Origin: Porticoccus sp905181945
GTDB taxonomy: Bacteria; Pseudomonadota; Gammaproteobacteria; Pseudomonadales; Porticoccaceae
Direction of reading: 5' to 3'
DNA length: 64,000 nucleotides
Assembly: GCF_047729555.1 (NCBI RefSeq)
Contig: NZ_CP159825.1
Span: 806,001 to 870,000, forward strand
Below, piece after piece: positions 43,148 to 52,541 of the stretch. The notes below the pieces were generated by a model. That model ran no database searches, was not told the DNA's origin, and was given only the letters and a program-made list of their open reading frames with translations. Each line of letters begins with the position of its first letter. Position 1 is the stretch's first letter. The position numbers and the translations under genes are program-made.

Positions 43148-44895
43148 CGGTCAACGTCCGCCATAACAAAATCGATACTTGCAATAATAGCGATCAGATC
43201 TGGAATCATCAGTCCATTGCTGATCAGTGGAATTTGCTGTAAGTGTGGAAAAGAAGGTGTTCGAATCCTAGTACGATAGGAGCCAGTGCCGCCATCACTA
43301 ATCAGATGGTAGCTATTGACCCCTTTTGTGGCCTCAATCATTATGGAGGCCTCCCCCTCTGGGATAACGGGGCCCCAGCTAACATTCAAGAAATGATGTA
43401 TAAGCGTCTCAATGTCCTCCATGGTCCGCTCTTTAGGCGGAGGCGTGGTGGCACTATGGTCACTTTTGTAGGGACCCTCAGGCATGTTGTCAATGCACTG
43501 GCGAATAATCTTTAGACTTTGGCGCATTTCTTCAATTCGAAGTACTGCGCGGTCGTAGCAATCCCCATTAACGGCAGTGGGAACTTCAAACTCAAACTGA
43601 TCATAGCCTCCATAGGGACGTTTTTTCCTAACATCCCAATCACTGCCGGTGGCTCTCAGGCTGGGGCCAGTAACGCCCCAATCAATAGCTTCTTGTTGGG
43701 AGTAAGCTCCAATGCCTACAGTACGATCTTTAAGCATTTTGTTTTGCATCGACATCTTGTCGTAATGATCTAGTCGTGCCGGCATCGAATCTATAAATAT
43801 ACGAATCATGGCCTCCCAACCATTAGGAAGATCCTGTGCTACGCCTCCAATGCGGAACCAAGCAGGATGCATTCGCCCGCCGGTGATGGCCTCGATGATG
43901 CCAAATAATCGCTCTCGATCTGCAAACATATAAAAAACTGGGGACATCTGACCGACATCCTGAACAAAAGTGCCATAGAAAACCAAATGACTAGAAATAC
44001 GGAATAACTCGGAAAGCATAATACGAATCACTTTGGCGCGATCTGGGACTTTGATGCCAGCTAGGGTTTCTATCGACTGAACATAGGCAAGGTTATTCAT
44101 TACCCCGCCAAGATAGTCGATTCGGTCCGTATAGGGTATGTAAGTGTGCCAAGTCTGACGCTCACCCATTTTTTCTGCACCACGGTGGTGATAACCAATA
44201 TCGGGCACGGAGTCGACAATCACCTCACCATCTAATTGCAACATAATCCTAAAAACACCATGCACACTGGGATGGTTTGGTCCAAGATTAAGAAACATAT
44301 ATTCATTATCGTCATTAGACTTTTTCATACCCCAGTCTTCGGGTCGAAATTTCAATGCCTCCTGCTCTTTTGCAACCCGCTCTGGGCCCATTTCAAAGGG
44401 GGCCATTTCGGTGGCCCTCGCTGGATGATCTTTTCTTAAGGCGTGCCCTTCCCATGTTGGCGGCAACAGAATACGGAATAAATTTGGGTGGCCAGCAAAA
44501 GTAACGCCGAACATATCCCAAGCTTCACGCTCATACCAGTTGGCATTTGGCCACACACCAACGGATGTCGGAAGATCCGGATCAGATTCCTCCAATGCTA
44601 CCTTGATACGCATGTCTTCATTGGTGTCGAGAGACAACAGGTGATACACCACTGTAAAATCTGAATCAGGCTGTCCGGCGCGGTTGGCTCTCGTTCTCTC
44701 ATCGATAGCAAACAAATCGTACAGCATGGGAAATGATAATTTGAGAAACTGAAGAACTTCAATTAGACGATTGCGGTCAACCCAAAGAGTTAACTTTTGA
44801 TCGGCACATTGCTGAGAAATAAATAGCTCCTGACCGAATTTTCGATACAGTGAACTTTCGACAATACTTGTCGTTATAGCTTCCGCTGCTTGCAT
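43144..44895 (-). CDS. nuoC: NADH-quinone oxidoreductase fused subunits C and D
   Basis: 583 aa. Residues about 1-180 match NuoC (30-kDa subunit; WYEREAWDMFGVTFAGHPNL near 121) and about 190-583 match NuoD (49-kDa; LGPNHPSVHG near 203, YTDRIDYLGGVMNN near 255, ending in the DFVMADVDR tail). A natural fusion (nuoCD) as in E. coli and Pseudomonas; no frameshift. NuoD forms the quinone pocket. 27 bp after nuoB. Confidence 0.97.
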   Translation of the reverse strand: MQAAEAITTSIVESSLYRKFGQELFISQQCADQKLTLWVDRNRLIEVLQFLKLSFPMLYDLFAIDERTRANRAGQPDSDFTVVYHLLSLDTNEDMRIKVALEESDPDLPTSVGVWPNANWYEREAWDMFGVTFAGHPNLFRILLPPTWEGHALRKDHPARATEMAPFEMGPERVAKEQEALKFRPEDWGMKKSNDDNEYMFLNLGPNHPSVHGVFRIMLQLDGEVIVDSVPDIGYHHRGAEKMGERQTWHTYIPYTDRIDYLGGVMNNLAYVQSIETLAGIKVPDRAKVIRIMLSELFRISSHLVFYGTFVQDVGQMSPVFYMFADRERLFGIIEAITGGRMHPAWFRIGGVAQDLPNGWEAMIRIFIDSMPARLDHYDKMSMQNKMLKDRTVGIGAYSQQEAIDWGVTGPSLRATGSDWDVRKKRPYGGYDQFEFEVPTAVNGDCYDRAVLRIEEMRQSLKIIRQCIDNMPEGPYKSDHSATTPPPKERTMEDIETLIHHFLNVSWGPVIPEGEASIMIEATKGVNSYHLISDGGTGSYRTRIRTPSFPHLQQIPLISNGLMIPDLIAIIASIDFVMADVDR

Positions 44896-44922
44896 TGCTA
44901 CCCCTTAATGGTCTGTGTATCT

Positions 44923-45561
44923 CTATACATCTTTTGGCTCTCTTAGCTCGGTAGCCATTATTCGTTCAGCAGTTAACTGATCCCGCATGCTTGCTTTTTC
45001 CGGCCTAATAATACCTTGATCTCCCGCAACCCAGCTGAGCGGTCGTCGTTCTTTGCCTATAGATTCTTGAAGCATCATCAATCCTTGCATCAAGGCTTCA
45101 GGTCGCGGGGGGCACCCTGGAACATACACGTCAACGGGGATAAACTTATCAACACCTTGAACTACTGAATAAATATCGTACATACCCCCAGAGTTAGCAC
45201 AGGAGCCCATAGAGATAATCCATCGAGGCTCTAGTAGCTGCTCATAAAGACGTTGTATGACAGGCGCCATTTTGAGGAAGCATGTTCCTGAGATAACCAT
45301 TAAATCTGCTTGGCGTGGCGTAGCGCGAATCACTTCTGAGCCAAAACGTGCTATATCATGTCGGCTAGTAAACGCGGTGGCCATCTCCACATAGCAACAA
45401 GAAAGACCAAAATTAAATGGCCACAAAGAATGGGCTCGACCCCAGGCAATAAGATTTTCTAGTTTGGCAAAAGCTACGTTACGTTTAATCTGCTCTTCCA
45501 CAAAATCATCACTAAGACTTGTAGCATTAGCGTCCTCAGGGGATGTAAGACTCCACTTCAT
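44923..45561 (-). CDS. nuoB: NADH-quinone oxidoreductase subunit B
   Basis: 212 aa. Carries terminal cluster N2 close to the quinone. Ligands in SCCYVEMATAF near residue 55, GSCANSGGMYD near 122 and VPGCPPRPEALMQG near 150. The start overlaps the nuoA stop by 4 bp. Confidence 0.98.
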   Translation of the reverse strand: MKWSLTSPEDANATSLSDDFVEEQIKRNVAFAKLENLIAWGRAHSLWPFNFGLSCCYVEMATAFTSRHDIARFGSEVIRATPRQADLMVISGTCFLKMAPVIQRLYEQLLEPRWIISMGSCANSGGMYDIYSVVQGVDKFIPVDVYVPGCPPRPEALMQGLMMLQESIGKERRPLSWVAGDQGIIRPEKASMRDQLTAERIMATELREPKDV

Positions 45562-45980
45562 GTTGACTCTCCAGTAGTTAGTTGATCTTCACGGAGACCG
45601 GTGCGGGTCTTATTTCCCCACTCCAATGCACCAGAGCGACACTGATAAACTAAAGCCAAGACTAGTACGCCAATAAACACTGTGATGGATAAATAACCTG
45701 CCCAACCTAATTCAAAAAAAGCTACCGCCCAAGCAAAAATAAACAGTGTTTCGAGATCAAAAATAACAAAGAAGATTGCAACTAAATAAAATTCTACGGA
45801 TATGCGTATCTGTGATCCGCCAACTGAAACAACCCCAGATTCAAAAGGATCGTTAGTGGCAGCCTCGCGACGTTTTTGACCAAGTACCCAAGAAAGCGCC
45901 AACATAGTGACAACCAACATAATGACCATGCCAAAATAGATTGCCAGGGGCCAAATTTCATTTGCATACTGATTTTCCAT
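45558..45980 (-). CDS. nuoA: NADH-quinone oxidoreductase subunit A
   Basis: 140 aa, three membrane helices. The family segment PFESGVVSVGGSQIRISVEFYLVAI near residue 45 and FDLETLFIFAWAVAF near 80 are conserved. First gene of the nuoABCDEFGHIJKLMN operon; promoter must lie in the AT-rich stretch upstream. Confidence 0.97.
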   Translation of the reverse strand: MENQYANEIWPLAIYFGMVIMLVVTMLALSWVLGQKRREAATNDPFESGVVSVGGSQIRISVEFYLVAIFFVIFDLETLFIFAWAVAFFELGWAGYLSITVFIGVLVLALVYQCRSGALEWGNKTRTGLREDQLTTGEST

Positions 45981-46358
45981 CGCCTTTTCTCGCCCCTGTT
46001 CAAAAAAATTTAGGCTGAACTCATATACTCATAACTTTAAATCATATTATCCATATTATAAAATAATAATATGATTTCAAATCATATTATCCATATTTAA
46101 AAAGAATACAATAAAAATTTAACCTCAGATAAAAAGACTTATTTGAAATCAGTCATACTTACCCATGCTTACGCATTGTGAATAATGAATTCGAAAATTA
46201 TCTAATATATTTTTATAAAATAAATTAATATCAAATATTTATATAGGTATACTAAAGTAGTATATTTTGATGCACTCAATAGGAAGATATACTTCCCTTT
46301 TGGGGTAACTAGACTGAGCGACTTAATCGCTCCACTAAACTTATATGAGACTGTTTAG
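45981..46358. promoter_or_regulatory. Divergent control region of nuo operon and SDR gene
   Basis: 378 bp, very AT-rich. Near nuoA lies a repeat cluster at 46039-46097; near the SDR start two short hairpins at 46282-46296 and 46316-46332. No ORF of note. The repeat cluster is placed 59-117 bp upstream of the nuoA start, a position suited to operators. Confidence 0.6.
46039..46097. repeat. 19-bp direct repeats with an inverted partial copy between them
   Basis: AAATCATATTATCCATATT occurs at 46039-46057 and again, identically, at 46079-46097 (40-bp period). Between them ATAATATGATTT (46067-46078) is the exact reverse complement of the first 12 bases of the unit. Confidence 0.85.
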
Positions 46359-47135
46359 ATGGCGGCACTCAAGGTTTTTATTACCGGCGCCTCTAGCGGA
46401 ATCGGCCAAGCGCTTGCTCACGAATATGCCAATCAAGGCGCTATTCTAGGGTTGGTTGCCCGCCGCCAGAGACTCTTGCTGTCCCTAAAAAATAGCTTAG
46501 AGGTAGAAAGTGTTATTTATGCTGCTGATGTTCGAGATGAGGAGGCCTTAAATCAAGCTGCCCAGCATTTTATGCTCCAGCACGGTGTGCCAGATATTGT
46601 GATTTCTAATGCCGGAGTTAGCTCTGGTACATTGACCGAAAATAAAACTGATACAGCAATATTCAAAGCAGTCATTGACATCAACCTTATTGGAATGGTG
46701 AATACCTTTCAGCCCTTCCTTTTAGCTATGAAAAAAGAAAAAAAAGGCAGTCTTGTAGGAATAGCCAGTGTTGCAGGTATAAGAGGTTTACCTGGGGCAG
46801 GCGCTTATAGCGCCTCAAAAGCTGCTGTGATTTCTTACTTAGAAAGCTTACGTGTGGAGCTCAACTCAGATGGGTTGGCAGTTACAACGATCACCCCTGG
46901 TTACATCAGAACACCGATGACGGACCTGAATGGATTCCCCATGCCTTTTCTGATGGCTCCAGAAGTTGCAGCAAGAAAATTCTCCAAAGCCATCAAGAGG
47001 AAGAAAAAATTTATCATCTTCCCTTGGCAAATGAGGTGGGCTGCTGTCATTATGCGTGCGACTCCTGCTTGGTTATGGGACATTGTAATAAAAAATGCAC
47101 CACGTAAAGCACGCGCCCACTGGGACTGGCTATGA
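46359..47135 (+). CDS. Short-chain dehydrogenase/reductase
   Basis: 258 aa classical SDR. NAD(P)-binding TGASSGIGQALAHEY at residues 9-23, the NAG motif in ISNAGVSSG near 88, the catalytic Ser in GIASVAGIRG near 138 and YSASKAAV (Tyr-x-x-x-Lys) near 151. Arg-Arg in LVARRQR after strand 2 suggests NADP(H). Substrate unknown. The C-terminus has a hydrophobic stretch (IIFPWQMRWAAVIM) that may touch the membrane. Convergent with the SulP gene. Confidence 0.9.
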   Translation: MAALKVFITGASSGIGQALAHEYANQGAILGLVARRQRLLLSLKNSLEVESVIYAADVRDEEALNQAAQHFMLQHGVPDIVISNAGVSSGTLTENKTDTAIFKAVIDINLIGMVNTFQPFLLAMKKEKKGSLVGIASVAGIRGLPGAGAYSASKAAVISYLESLRVELNSDGLAVTTITPGYIRTPMTDLNGFPMPFLMAPEVAARKFSKAIKRKKKFIIFPWQMRWAAVIMRATPAWLWDIVIKNAPRKARAHWDWL

Positions 47136-47150
47136 AGGCATTGCTGCCTT
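47135..47150. terminator. Short hairpin between convergent SDR and SulP genes
   Basis: Perfect 6-bp arms AAGGCA and TGCCTT with loop TTGC. It overlaps the last base of the SDR stop codon and reaches the SulP stop codon. There is no T run on either side, so if it acts as a terminator it is a weak, bidirectional one. Confidence 0.35.
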
Positions 47151-48714
47151 AATCAGGCACGTCCACTGCCACTTTATAGCGAGGATCTTCGTTCACATTA
47201 ATTTCTACATAACGAGCTGCATCATCTAGTAGCTGCATACAGTCCTCGCTAAGATGGCGAAGATGCAGTTTTTTTCCCAATTTTTGATACTTATGAGCTA
47301 ATCCATGCAATGCCTCGATGGCAGAAGAGTCAGAGACCCGAGATTTCTTAAACTCAATTACCACATCATTGGGGTCATCCTTTGGTGAAAATAACTCCTT
47401 AAAGTTGCTCACTGAACCAAAAAATATAGGGCCATGAAGTTCATAAACTTTCCAACCATCCTCGTCTATGTAGGTAGTGACGGCGATATGCTTTGCGTGC
47501 TCCCAAGCAAACACCAGTGCAGATACAATGACACCGACAATCACAGCAATGGCTAAATCAGCATATACGGTGACTGACGCCACTAAGATGGAGATAAGTG
47601 CATCGCTTGTTTGCATGCCGCGAAAAATACGAAAAGAGGCCCACTCGAATGTACCCAACACCACCATAAACATCACGCCAACCAAAGCAGCTAACGGAAT
47701 CATCTCGATGAGGTTAGCTGCAAATAAGATACATGCCAGTAATACTAGCGCTGCAGTAACGCCAGACAATCGACCGCGACCACCAGAATTAATATTTATC
47801 ATACTCTGGCCAATCATCGCACAACCGCCCATTCCACCAAAAAAACCATTAGCAATATTGCCTAATCCTTGAGCAGTGCACTCACGGTTGCCCCGACCAC
47901 GCGTGTTAGTAAGGTCATCAATCAAAGAAAGTGTCAGCAGCGATTCAATCAAGCCTACTAATGACAGGATAACTGCATAAGGGCCAATAATTTTTAAAGT
48001 TTCGAGAGAAAAAGGAACGAGAGGAATAGTAAAGCTTGGTAGATTTCCCTCTAGGCTTGCTGTTGCTTGCTCTGCTGCTGGCAACATATCACGAACAAAA
48101 TCAATGACGGTGCGAGCGTCCATGCTGAGCCCGTGAACCATTAGCGTCACCATAATAATAGCAACCAATGATGCGGGCACAGCAGTAGTCAGTTTAGGCA
48201 AAAAATGAATAATCATCATGGTTAATGCTACCAATCCTACCATCAAATAAAGCTGTCCATTTTGCATCCAGCCTAGCGCCCCAGAGGCATTAATAACCTT
48301 AAACTGGCTGAGTTGGGCTAGGAAAATAACAATAGCCAAGCCGTTAACAAAGCCTAGCATTACTGGATAAGGGACTAGACGGATAAACTTACCCAAACGA
48401 AAAACTCCAAACATAATTTGCAATAGCCCGGCCAGCGCCACAGCGGCAAACAAATATTGAATACCGTGACTCGCAACAAGCGCTACTACCACCACAGCCA
48501 TGGCGCCAGTGGCGCCAGAGATCATTCCGGGTCGACCACCTAATGCAGCAGCCACTAACCCCATGATAAATGCCGCATACAAGCCAACCATTGGCGCCAC
48601 TCCTGCCACAAAAGCGAAGGCCACCGCTTCAGGAACCAGGGCCAAAGCAACGGTTAATCCAGAAAGCAGGTCATTTTTTACATTAGACTCTTTATTGATA
48701 ATTAGACTAAACAT
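47149..48714 (-). CDS. SulP-family anion transporter
   Basis: 521 aa from the Met in MFSLIINKESNVKNDLLSG, where the family usually starts; an open frame extends to 48789 (546 aa) without clear ribosome site. Ten or more membrane helices with SLC26/SulP signatures LVPEAVAFAFVAGVAPMVGLY near residue 30 and the GGMGGCAMIGQSMININSG stretch near 285. A cytoplasmic STAS domain ends the protein (about 410-500: VYELHGPIFFGSVSNFKELF ... SRVSDSSAIEAL). Substrate could be sulfate, bicarbonate or another anion; context does not decide. Confidence 0.9.
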   Translation of the reverse strand: MFSLIINKESNVKNDLLSGLTVALALVPEAVAFAFVAGVAPMVGLYAAFIMGLVAAALGGRPGMISGATGAMAVVVVALVASHGIQYLFAAVALAGLLQIMFGVFRLGKFIRLVPYPVMLGFVNGLAIVIFLAQLSQFKVINASGALGWMQNGQLYLMVGLVALTMMIIHFLPKLTTAVPASLVAIIMVTLMVHGLSMDARTVIDFVRDMLPAAEQATASLEGNLPSFTIPLVPFSLETLKIIGPYAVILSLVGLIESLLTLSLIDDLTNTRGRGNRECTAQGLGNIANGFFGGMGGCAMIGQSMININSGGRGRLSGVTAALVLLACILFAANLIEMIPLAALVGVMFMVVLGTFEWASFRIFRGMQTSDALISILVASVTVYADLAIAVIVGVIVSALVFAWEHAKHIAVTTYIDEDGWKVYELHGPIFFGSVSNFKELFSPKDDPNDVVIEFKKSRVSDSSAIEALHGLAHKYQKLGKKLHLRHLSEDCMQLLDDAARYVEINVNEDPRYKVAVDVPD

Positions 48715-48825
48715 GGCGGATTTCCGATAAAAATGCAGCATCTTATCAGAGCGCAGCCTGAATACTAACCTAAACCCGACTATTGCCATTATAATTGAAA
48801 ATATGAGGATTAAGTTGAACTTAAA

Positions 48826-51267
48826 ATGAACAAGAAAACACTACCTACATTGCTGGATAAGCAGTGGCAGTTACGCTTGCATCACTTCAAGCATGTAGCT
48901 ACCACAAAGCAATTACAGTGGCTTATGTCGGTACTGACTGGCAAAAACAAACTATCCTGGCAGCTAAAAAAAGTATGGAGCTGTAGTGAGTTTGCTGCCA
49001 TGTCATGCAGTAAAAAACCCGATACTTTGAAGCAGCTGATCGATTCTGGTGATCTTTATGTAGTCTATGGGCAGGATGGTATGGAGTATCGCCTGTCAAA
49101 AATCTTAAGCAGTACCGAGACCGAAGATGATTTATTTAAAATATTAAGGCAGTTTCGGAATCGGGAAATAATACGCATTATTTGGAGGGACTTCAGCAAA
49201 GAAGCTGACCTAAAGGAAACTACTGCTGATATGACCTCTTTAGCTGAGGTGTGCCTAAAAGTTGCCCTAAAATTTTCTCACAACATAGCTTGTCAAACAT
49301 GGGGGACGCCTACTAACTCTAGGGGCGAACTACAGGAAATGGTAATACTAGGGATGGGAAAATTGGGAGGCTGGGAGCTAAACATATCTTCAGATGTCGA
49401 TCTAATCTTTGCCTATCCAGAGGATGGAAAAACTCAAGGCGGTCCATGTAGTATAAGTAATCAAGAATTTTTTGTACGCCTAAGCCAAAAACTCATACAG
49501 GTGCTAGACACCAAGAATGATGATGGCTTTGTATTTCGTGTGGATATGCGTTTGCGTCCTTATGGGCAAAGTGGGGACTTGATATCTAACTTCGATGCCA
49601 TAGAGAAATATTATCAGACCCAGGGGAGAGACTGGGAGCGCTATGCTATGGTTAAAGCCCGTGTAGTGGCTGGAAACTCTGAGTCTGGGGCTAAGTTAAT
49701 GGCCATATTACGACCTTTTGTTTACCGAAAATATACTGACTTTAGCACTTTAGAATCGTTGCGCAACATGAAAGTTTTGATCAATCAAGAAGTAAAAAGA
49801 AAAGGCATGGCGAATAACATCAAACTGGGCGCTGGTGGTATTAGAGAAGTAGAATTTATAGTACAAGCCTTTCAAATCATGCATGGTGGGCGCGATACAC
49901 GTTTTCAGTCTCAGTCATTAAGGAACACTATAGTCCTAATAGAGTCTGAAAAATTACTACCTACCCTAGAGATCGACACACTCAATAAAGGCTATGTATT
50001 TTTGCGCAACGTAGAACATATCTTACAAGGGATGGGGGATCTTCAAACCCACATGATGCCAGATAAGGCATTAGATCAACTTAAAATTGCATACCTGATG
50101 GGGTTTGATAGCTGGAGAGAATTTTCATGCGGTCTTGAGAAACATCGTTCTGCGATTGGGTTGCTATTCAAATCAGTTATTGTCAATGAGCCTACACATG
50201 ATAAAAGCGATGATGAGAAGCAGTATTTTACTCAAGCTCAAGATATCTGGCAGTCAGGCTCAGATGAAGACATGGTAGAAAAATTGAATTCGATTGGTTA
50301 TGTCAACCCTCAGGAAGCCTTGAGCCTCATTAGAGGATTACAGCAAAGTCGATCAGTTCTATTTATGGCTGCAGAGACACGTATTCGTCTTGATGCCCTC
50401 ATGCCAGATCTCATTGCTGTCTGTGCAAGCCTAGAGAGCAATACGATTACATTGGCTCGTATTTTTCAATTAATTGAATCAATAGCGCGTCGCAGTCCCT
50501 ATTTGTCTTTACTTAAAGAGAACCCAAAGGCACTGAAGGTGGCTCTTCAGCTCTGTTCGGCCAGCCCTTGGATTACAGAGGAACTATCGCGCAACCCTGC
50601 GATGCTAGATGAACTACTAGACCACCGGCTACTTTACAGTCTTCCCAGTAAAGACAAGCTAACAGATGAATTAAGGCAACGATTACTAAGAACGCCTTCT
50701 GACGATCTAGGCGCACAAATGGAATCGCTTCGCTACTTTAAGCTTTCGCATACATTACGTGTGGCAGCCTGTGAGGTAATAGGCGCCATGTCTCTAGTAA
50801 AGGTCAGCGATTACTTAACCTTGCTGGCGGAAGTCATTTTGACTCATGCTGTCGATATTGCCTGGACTCACATGGTTGATCTTTATGGCCACCCTTTGGG
50901 CCATGCGAACAAAAAACCAGAATTTTTGGTCATAGGTTACGGAAAATTTGGCAGTGCAGAGTTAGGTTACAACTCAGATCTTGACTTAGTATTTATTTAT
51001 GATGCCAGTGAAAATAAATCAACAGATGGTCATCAATCTATTGATAACTCTACATTTTTTGCAAGACTGGGGCAAAAAATTATTCATATTTTGACCACTA
51101 GAACAGCTTCTGGTGTACTTTATGATGTAGATGTGCGCCTCAGGCCCTCCGGAAATTCAGGCATGCTTGTCTCTTCATTGGCAGCATTTGAAAAATATCA
51201 GATAAACGATGCCTGGACATGGGAACATCAAGCATTAGTGAGAGCAGAGACCTGTAGGTGGGTCTAA
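48826..51267 (+). CDS. glnE: Glutamine synthetase adenylyltransferase/removase, N-terminal 813 residues before a frameshift
   Basis: GlnE adds AMP to, and removes it from, glutamine synthetase. This frame contains the adenylyl-removase nucleotidyltransferase domain (GMGKLGGWELNISSDVDLIF, about residues 175-195), the central helical region and most of the second, adenylyltransferase domain (GYGKFGSAELGYNSDLDLVF near 706-725; RLRPSGNSGMLVSS near 770). It ends abruptly after WEHQALVRAETCRWV because of one extra base near 51247-51252. Restoring frame gives RARPVGGSNTLIEKFNDLRS, which is proper GlnE sequence. Total length with repair is about 986 codons. Confidence 0.93.
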   Translation: MNKKTLPTLLDKQWQLRLHHFKHVATTKQLQWLMSVLTGKNKLSWQLKKVWSCSEFAAMSCSKKPDTLKQLIDSGDLYVVYGQDGMEYRLSKILSSTETEDDLFKILRQFRNREIIRIIWRDFSKEADLKETTADMTSLAEVCLKVALKFSHNIACQTWGTPTNSRGELQEMVILGMGKLGGWELNISSDVDLIFAYPEDGKTQGGPCSISNQEFFVRLSQKLIQVLDTKNDDGFVFRVDMRLRPYGQSGDLISNFDAIEKYYQTQGRDWERYAMVKARVVAGNSESGAKLMAILRPFVYRKYTDFSTLESLRNMKVLINQEVKRKGMANNIKLGAGGIREVEFIVQAFQIMHGGRDTRFQSQSLRNTIVLIESEKLLPTLEIDTLNKGYVFLRNVEHILQGMGDLQTHMMPDKALDQLKIAYLMGFDSWREFSCGLEKHRSAIGLLFKSVIVNEPTHDKSDDEKQYFTQAQDIWQSGSDEDMVEKLNSIGYVNPQEALSLIRGLQQSRSVLFMAAETRIRLDALMPDLIAVCASLESNTITLARIFQLIESIARRSPYLSLLKENPKALKVALQLCSASPWITEELSRNPAMLDELLDHRLLYSLPSKDKLTDELRQRLLRTPSDDLGAQMESLRYFKLSHTLRVAACEVIGAMSLVKVSDYLTLLAEVILTHAVDIAWTHMVDLYGHPLGHANKKPEFLVIGYGKFGSAELGYNSDLDLVFIYDASENKSTDGHQSIDNSTFFARLGQKIIHILTTRTASGVLYDVDVRLRPSGNSGMLVSSLAAFEKYQINDAWTWEHQALVRAETCRWV

Positions 51268-51309
51268 TACATTGATTGAAAAATTTAACGATCTGCGATC
51301 TCAGATTTT

Positions 51310-51786
51310 ATGTCAGGAAAAAGAGAACTCGGAAAACTTGCAAATGACATATACAGGATGCGCGAAAAAATGCGCAACAGCATAATCGAAAAAAATAATG
51401 TCAAAAGAAAATTAAAAAAGGCGAGCAAGCCAGAAAACATAAGTGCTGATAGCGCCACTTTTGATATAAAACATGACGCTGGCGGGATAATTGATATCGA
51501 ATTTATAGTTCAATTTCAGGTTTTATCTTACGCCTATCAGTTTACTAATTTAGCCTGCTGGAGTGATAACATTAGAATTCTAAAATACCTGGGGAGCAAC
51601 GGCTTGATGATGCCTAAAGACGCAGAAAATTTAATCCAGTCTTATGTGAGTTATCGTTCCGAAGGACATAGGCTTCAGTTGCAAAAATTACCACTTATTA
51701 CAAAAGCTTCAAAATATTCCATTGAGCGAGCGCAGGTTATCTCTTCTTGGGATAAGTTATTTGAGGAGCAAAGCAGCAGTGACTAA
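51310..51786 (+). CDS. glnE: Glutamine synthetase adenylyltransferase, C-terminal fragment
   Basis: The continuation of glnE in the same frame as the 813-codon part. The stretch between the two (about 51250-51320) is in the +1 frame, and a missing A in the run at 51317-51322 restores frame, giving QILCQEKRELGKLANDIYRM. The fragment carries YRMREKMRNSI and the conserved FDIKHDAGGIIDIEF near residue 50, then the helical C-terminal domain. The apparent ATG at 51310 is not a real start; there is no ribosome site. Either a double indel in the sequence or a real defect. Confidence 0.88.
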   Translation: MSGKRELGKLANDIYRMREKMRNSIIEKNNVKRKLKKASKPENISADSATFDIKHDAGGIIDIEFIVQFQVLSYAYQFTNLACWSDNIRILKYLGSNGLMMPKDAENLIQSYVSYRSEGHRLQLQKLPLITKASKYSIERAQVISSWDKLFEEQSSSD

Positions 51787-51840
51787 AACTTTGACTTTAC
51801 TTAAGGCATATTGGGCATAATAGCGCCTTATATTGAATCT

Positions 51841-52455
51841 TTAAGGCTTTTTAATCGGCACTAATATTTCATTTCTTCTCATAAACCATGGCATATATGG
51901 CGCGTTATAACGCGCCCATATAGGTGCGCCAGAAGCATGTAACACCTGACTAGATATCCATTTATTCAGCAAATTTAAATGATAAAAATAGTCCTTTTCG
52001 GTCCAAAATCCAGAGTATCGAATAGAGGCAACATGCCTCGCAGGAAGCTGACGAAGGTTAATAGTAGGATTTTTGGGTTGAGGCAGTTCTTCCAAAGAAA
52101 GGCCCGATGGCATCATAAAGCTCACTAACCATTTACCGTTTTTTTGTTGTTGGCTAACAGGTGTAGTCCTGTTTAGCATCTCGTGACCATTAGTCTGAGC
52201 AACAGGTGCGGTCATTTTAATTTTTTTCTGAGAAGTATTTTCTCCGGAAATATACGCAAATAGCTGGCTAAATGCCTTGCTTCCCGCTCCCTCAAAATCT
52301 CCATCTACTTCTATTTCAGCAAGGATTTGCGGATCATAATATCTTGTTTCAAAATTTTCATCAGAAAAGATACTTGTATATGTGGCCTCTTCTACAGCCA
52401 TAGAGCTAGCACTGCCTAAGACCAAGAAAAGAGTGGCTAAAATTAAATTGTTCAT
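51841..52455 (-). CDS. SOUL-family haem-binding protein
   Basis: 204 aa with an N-terminal signal peptide (MNNLILATLFLVLGSASSMA). The SOUL/HBP fold is recognisable by EATYTSIFSDENFETRYYDPQILAE near the start of the mature chain, GEN(T)SQKKIKMTAPV near residue 75, and the conserved FMMPSGLSLEELPQPKNP near 112. Role unknown in bacteria; may bind haem in the periplasm. 86 bp downstream of a rhodanese on the same strand. Confidence 0.9.
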   Translation of the reverse strand: MNNLILATLFLVLGSASSMAVEEATYTSIFSDENFETRYYDPQILAEIEVDGDFEGAGSKAFSQLFAYISGENTSQKKIKMTAPVAQTNGHEMLNRTTPVSQQQKNGKWLVSFMMPSGLSLEELPQPKNPTINLRQLPARHVASIRYSGFWTEKDYFYHLNLLNKWISSQVLHASGAPIWARYNAPYMPWFMRRNEILVPIKKP

Positions 52456-52541
52456 CAGTTTTTATTTTCCTCTGCCAGTCAAACCAATCTTTAGATTTAT
52501 CATTAATTAACACCTGGGTTGAATCTTTTGGTGGTCTCATA

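Noticed and set aside
43144..44895. Frameshift or missing gene between nuoB and nuoE
   Set aside because: One continuous 583-aa frame; a normal nuoCD fusion.
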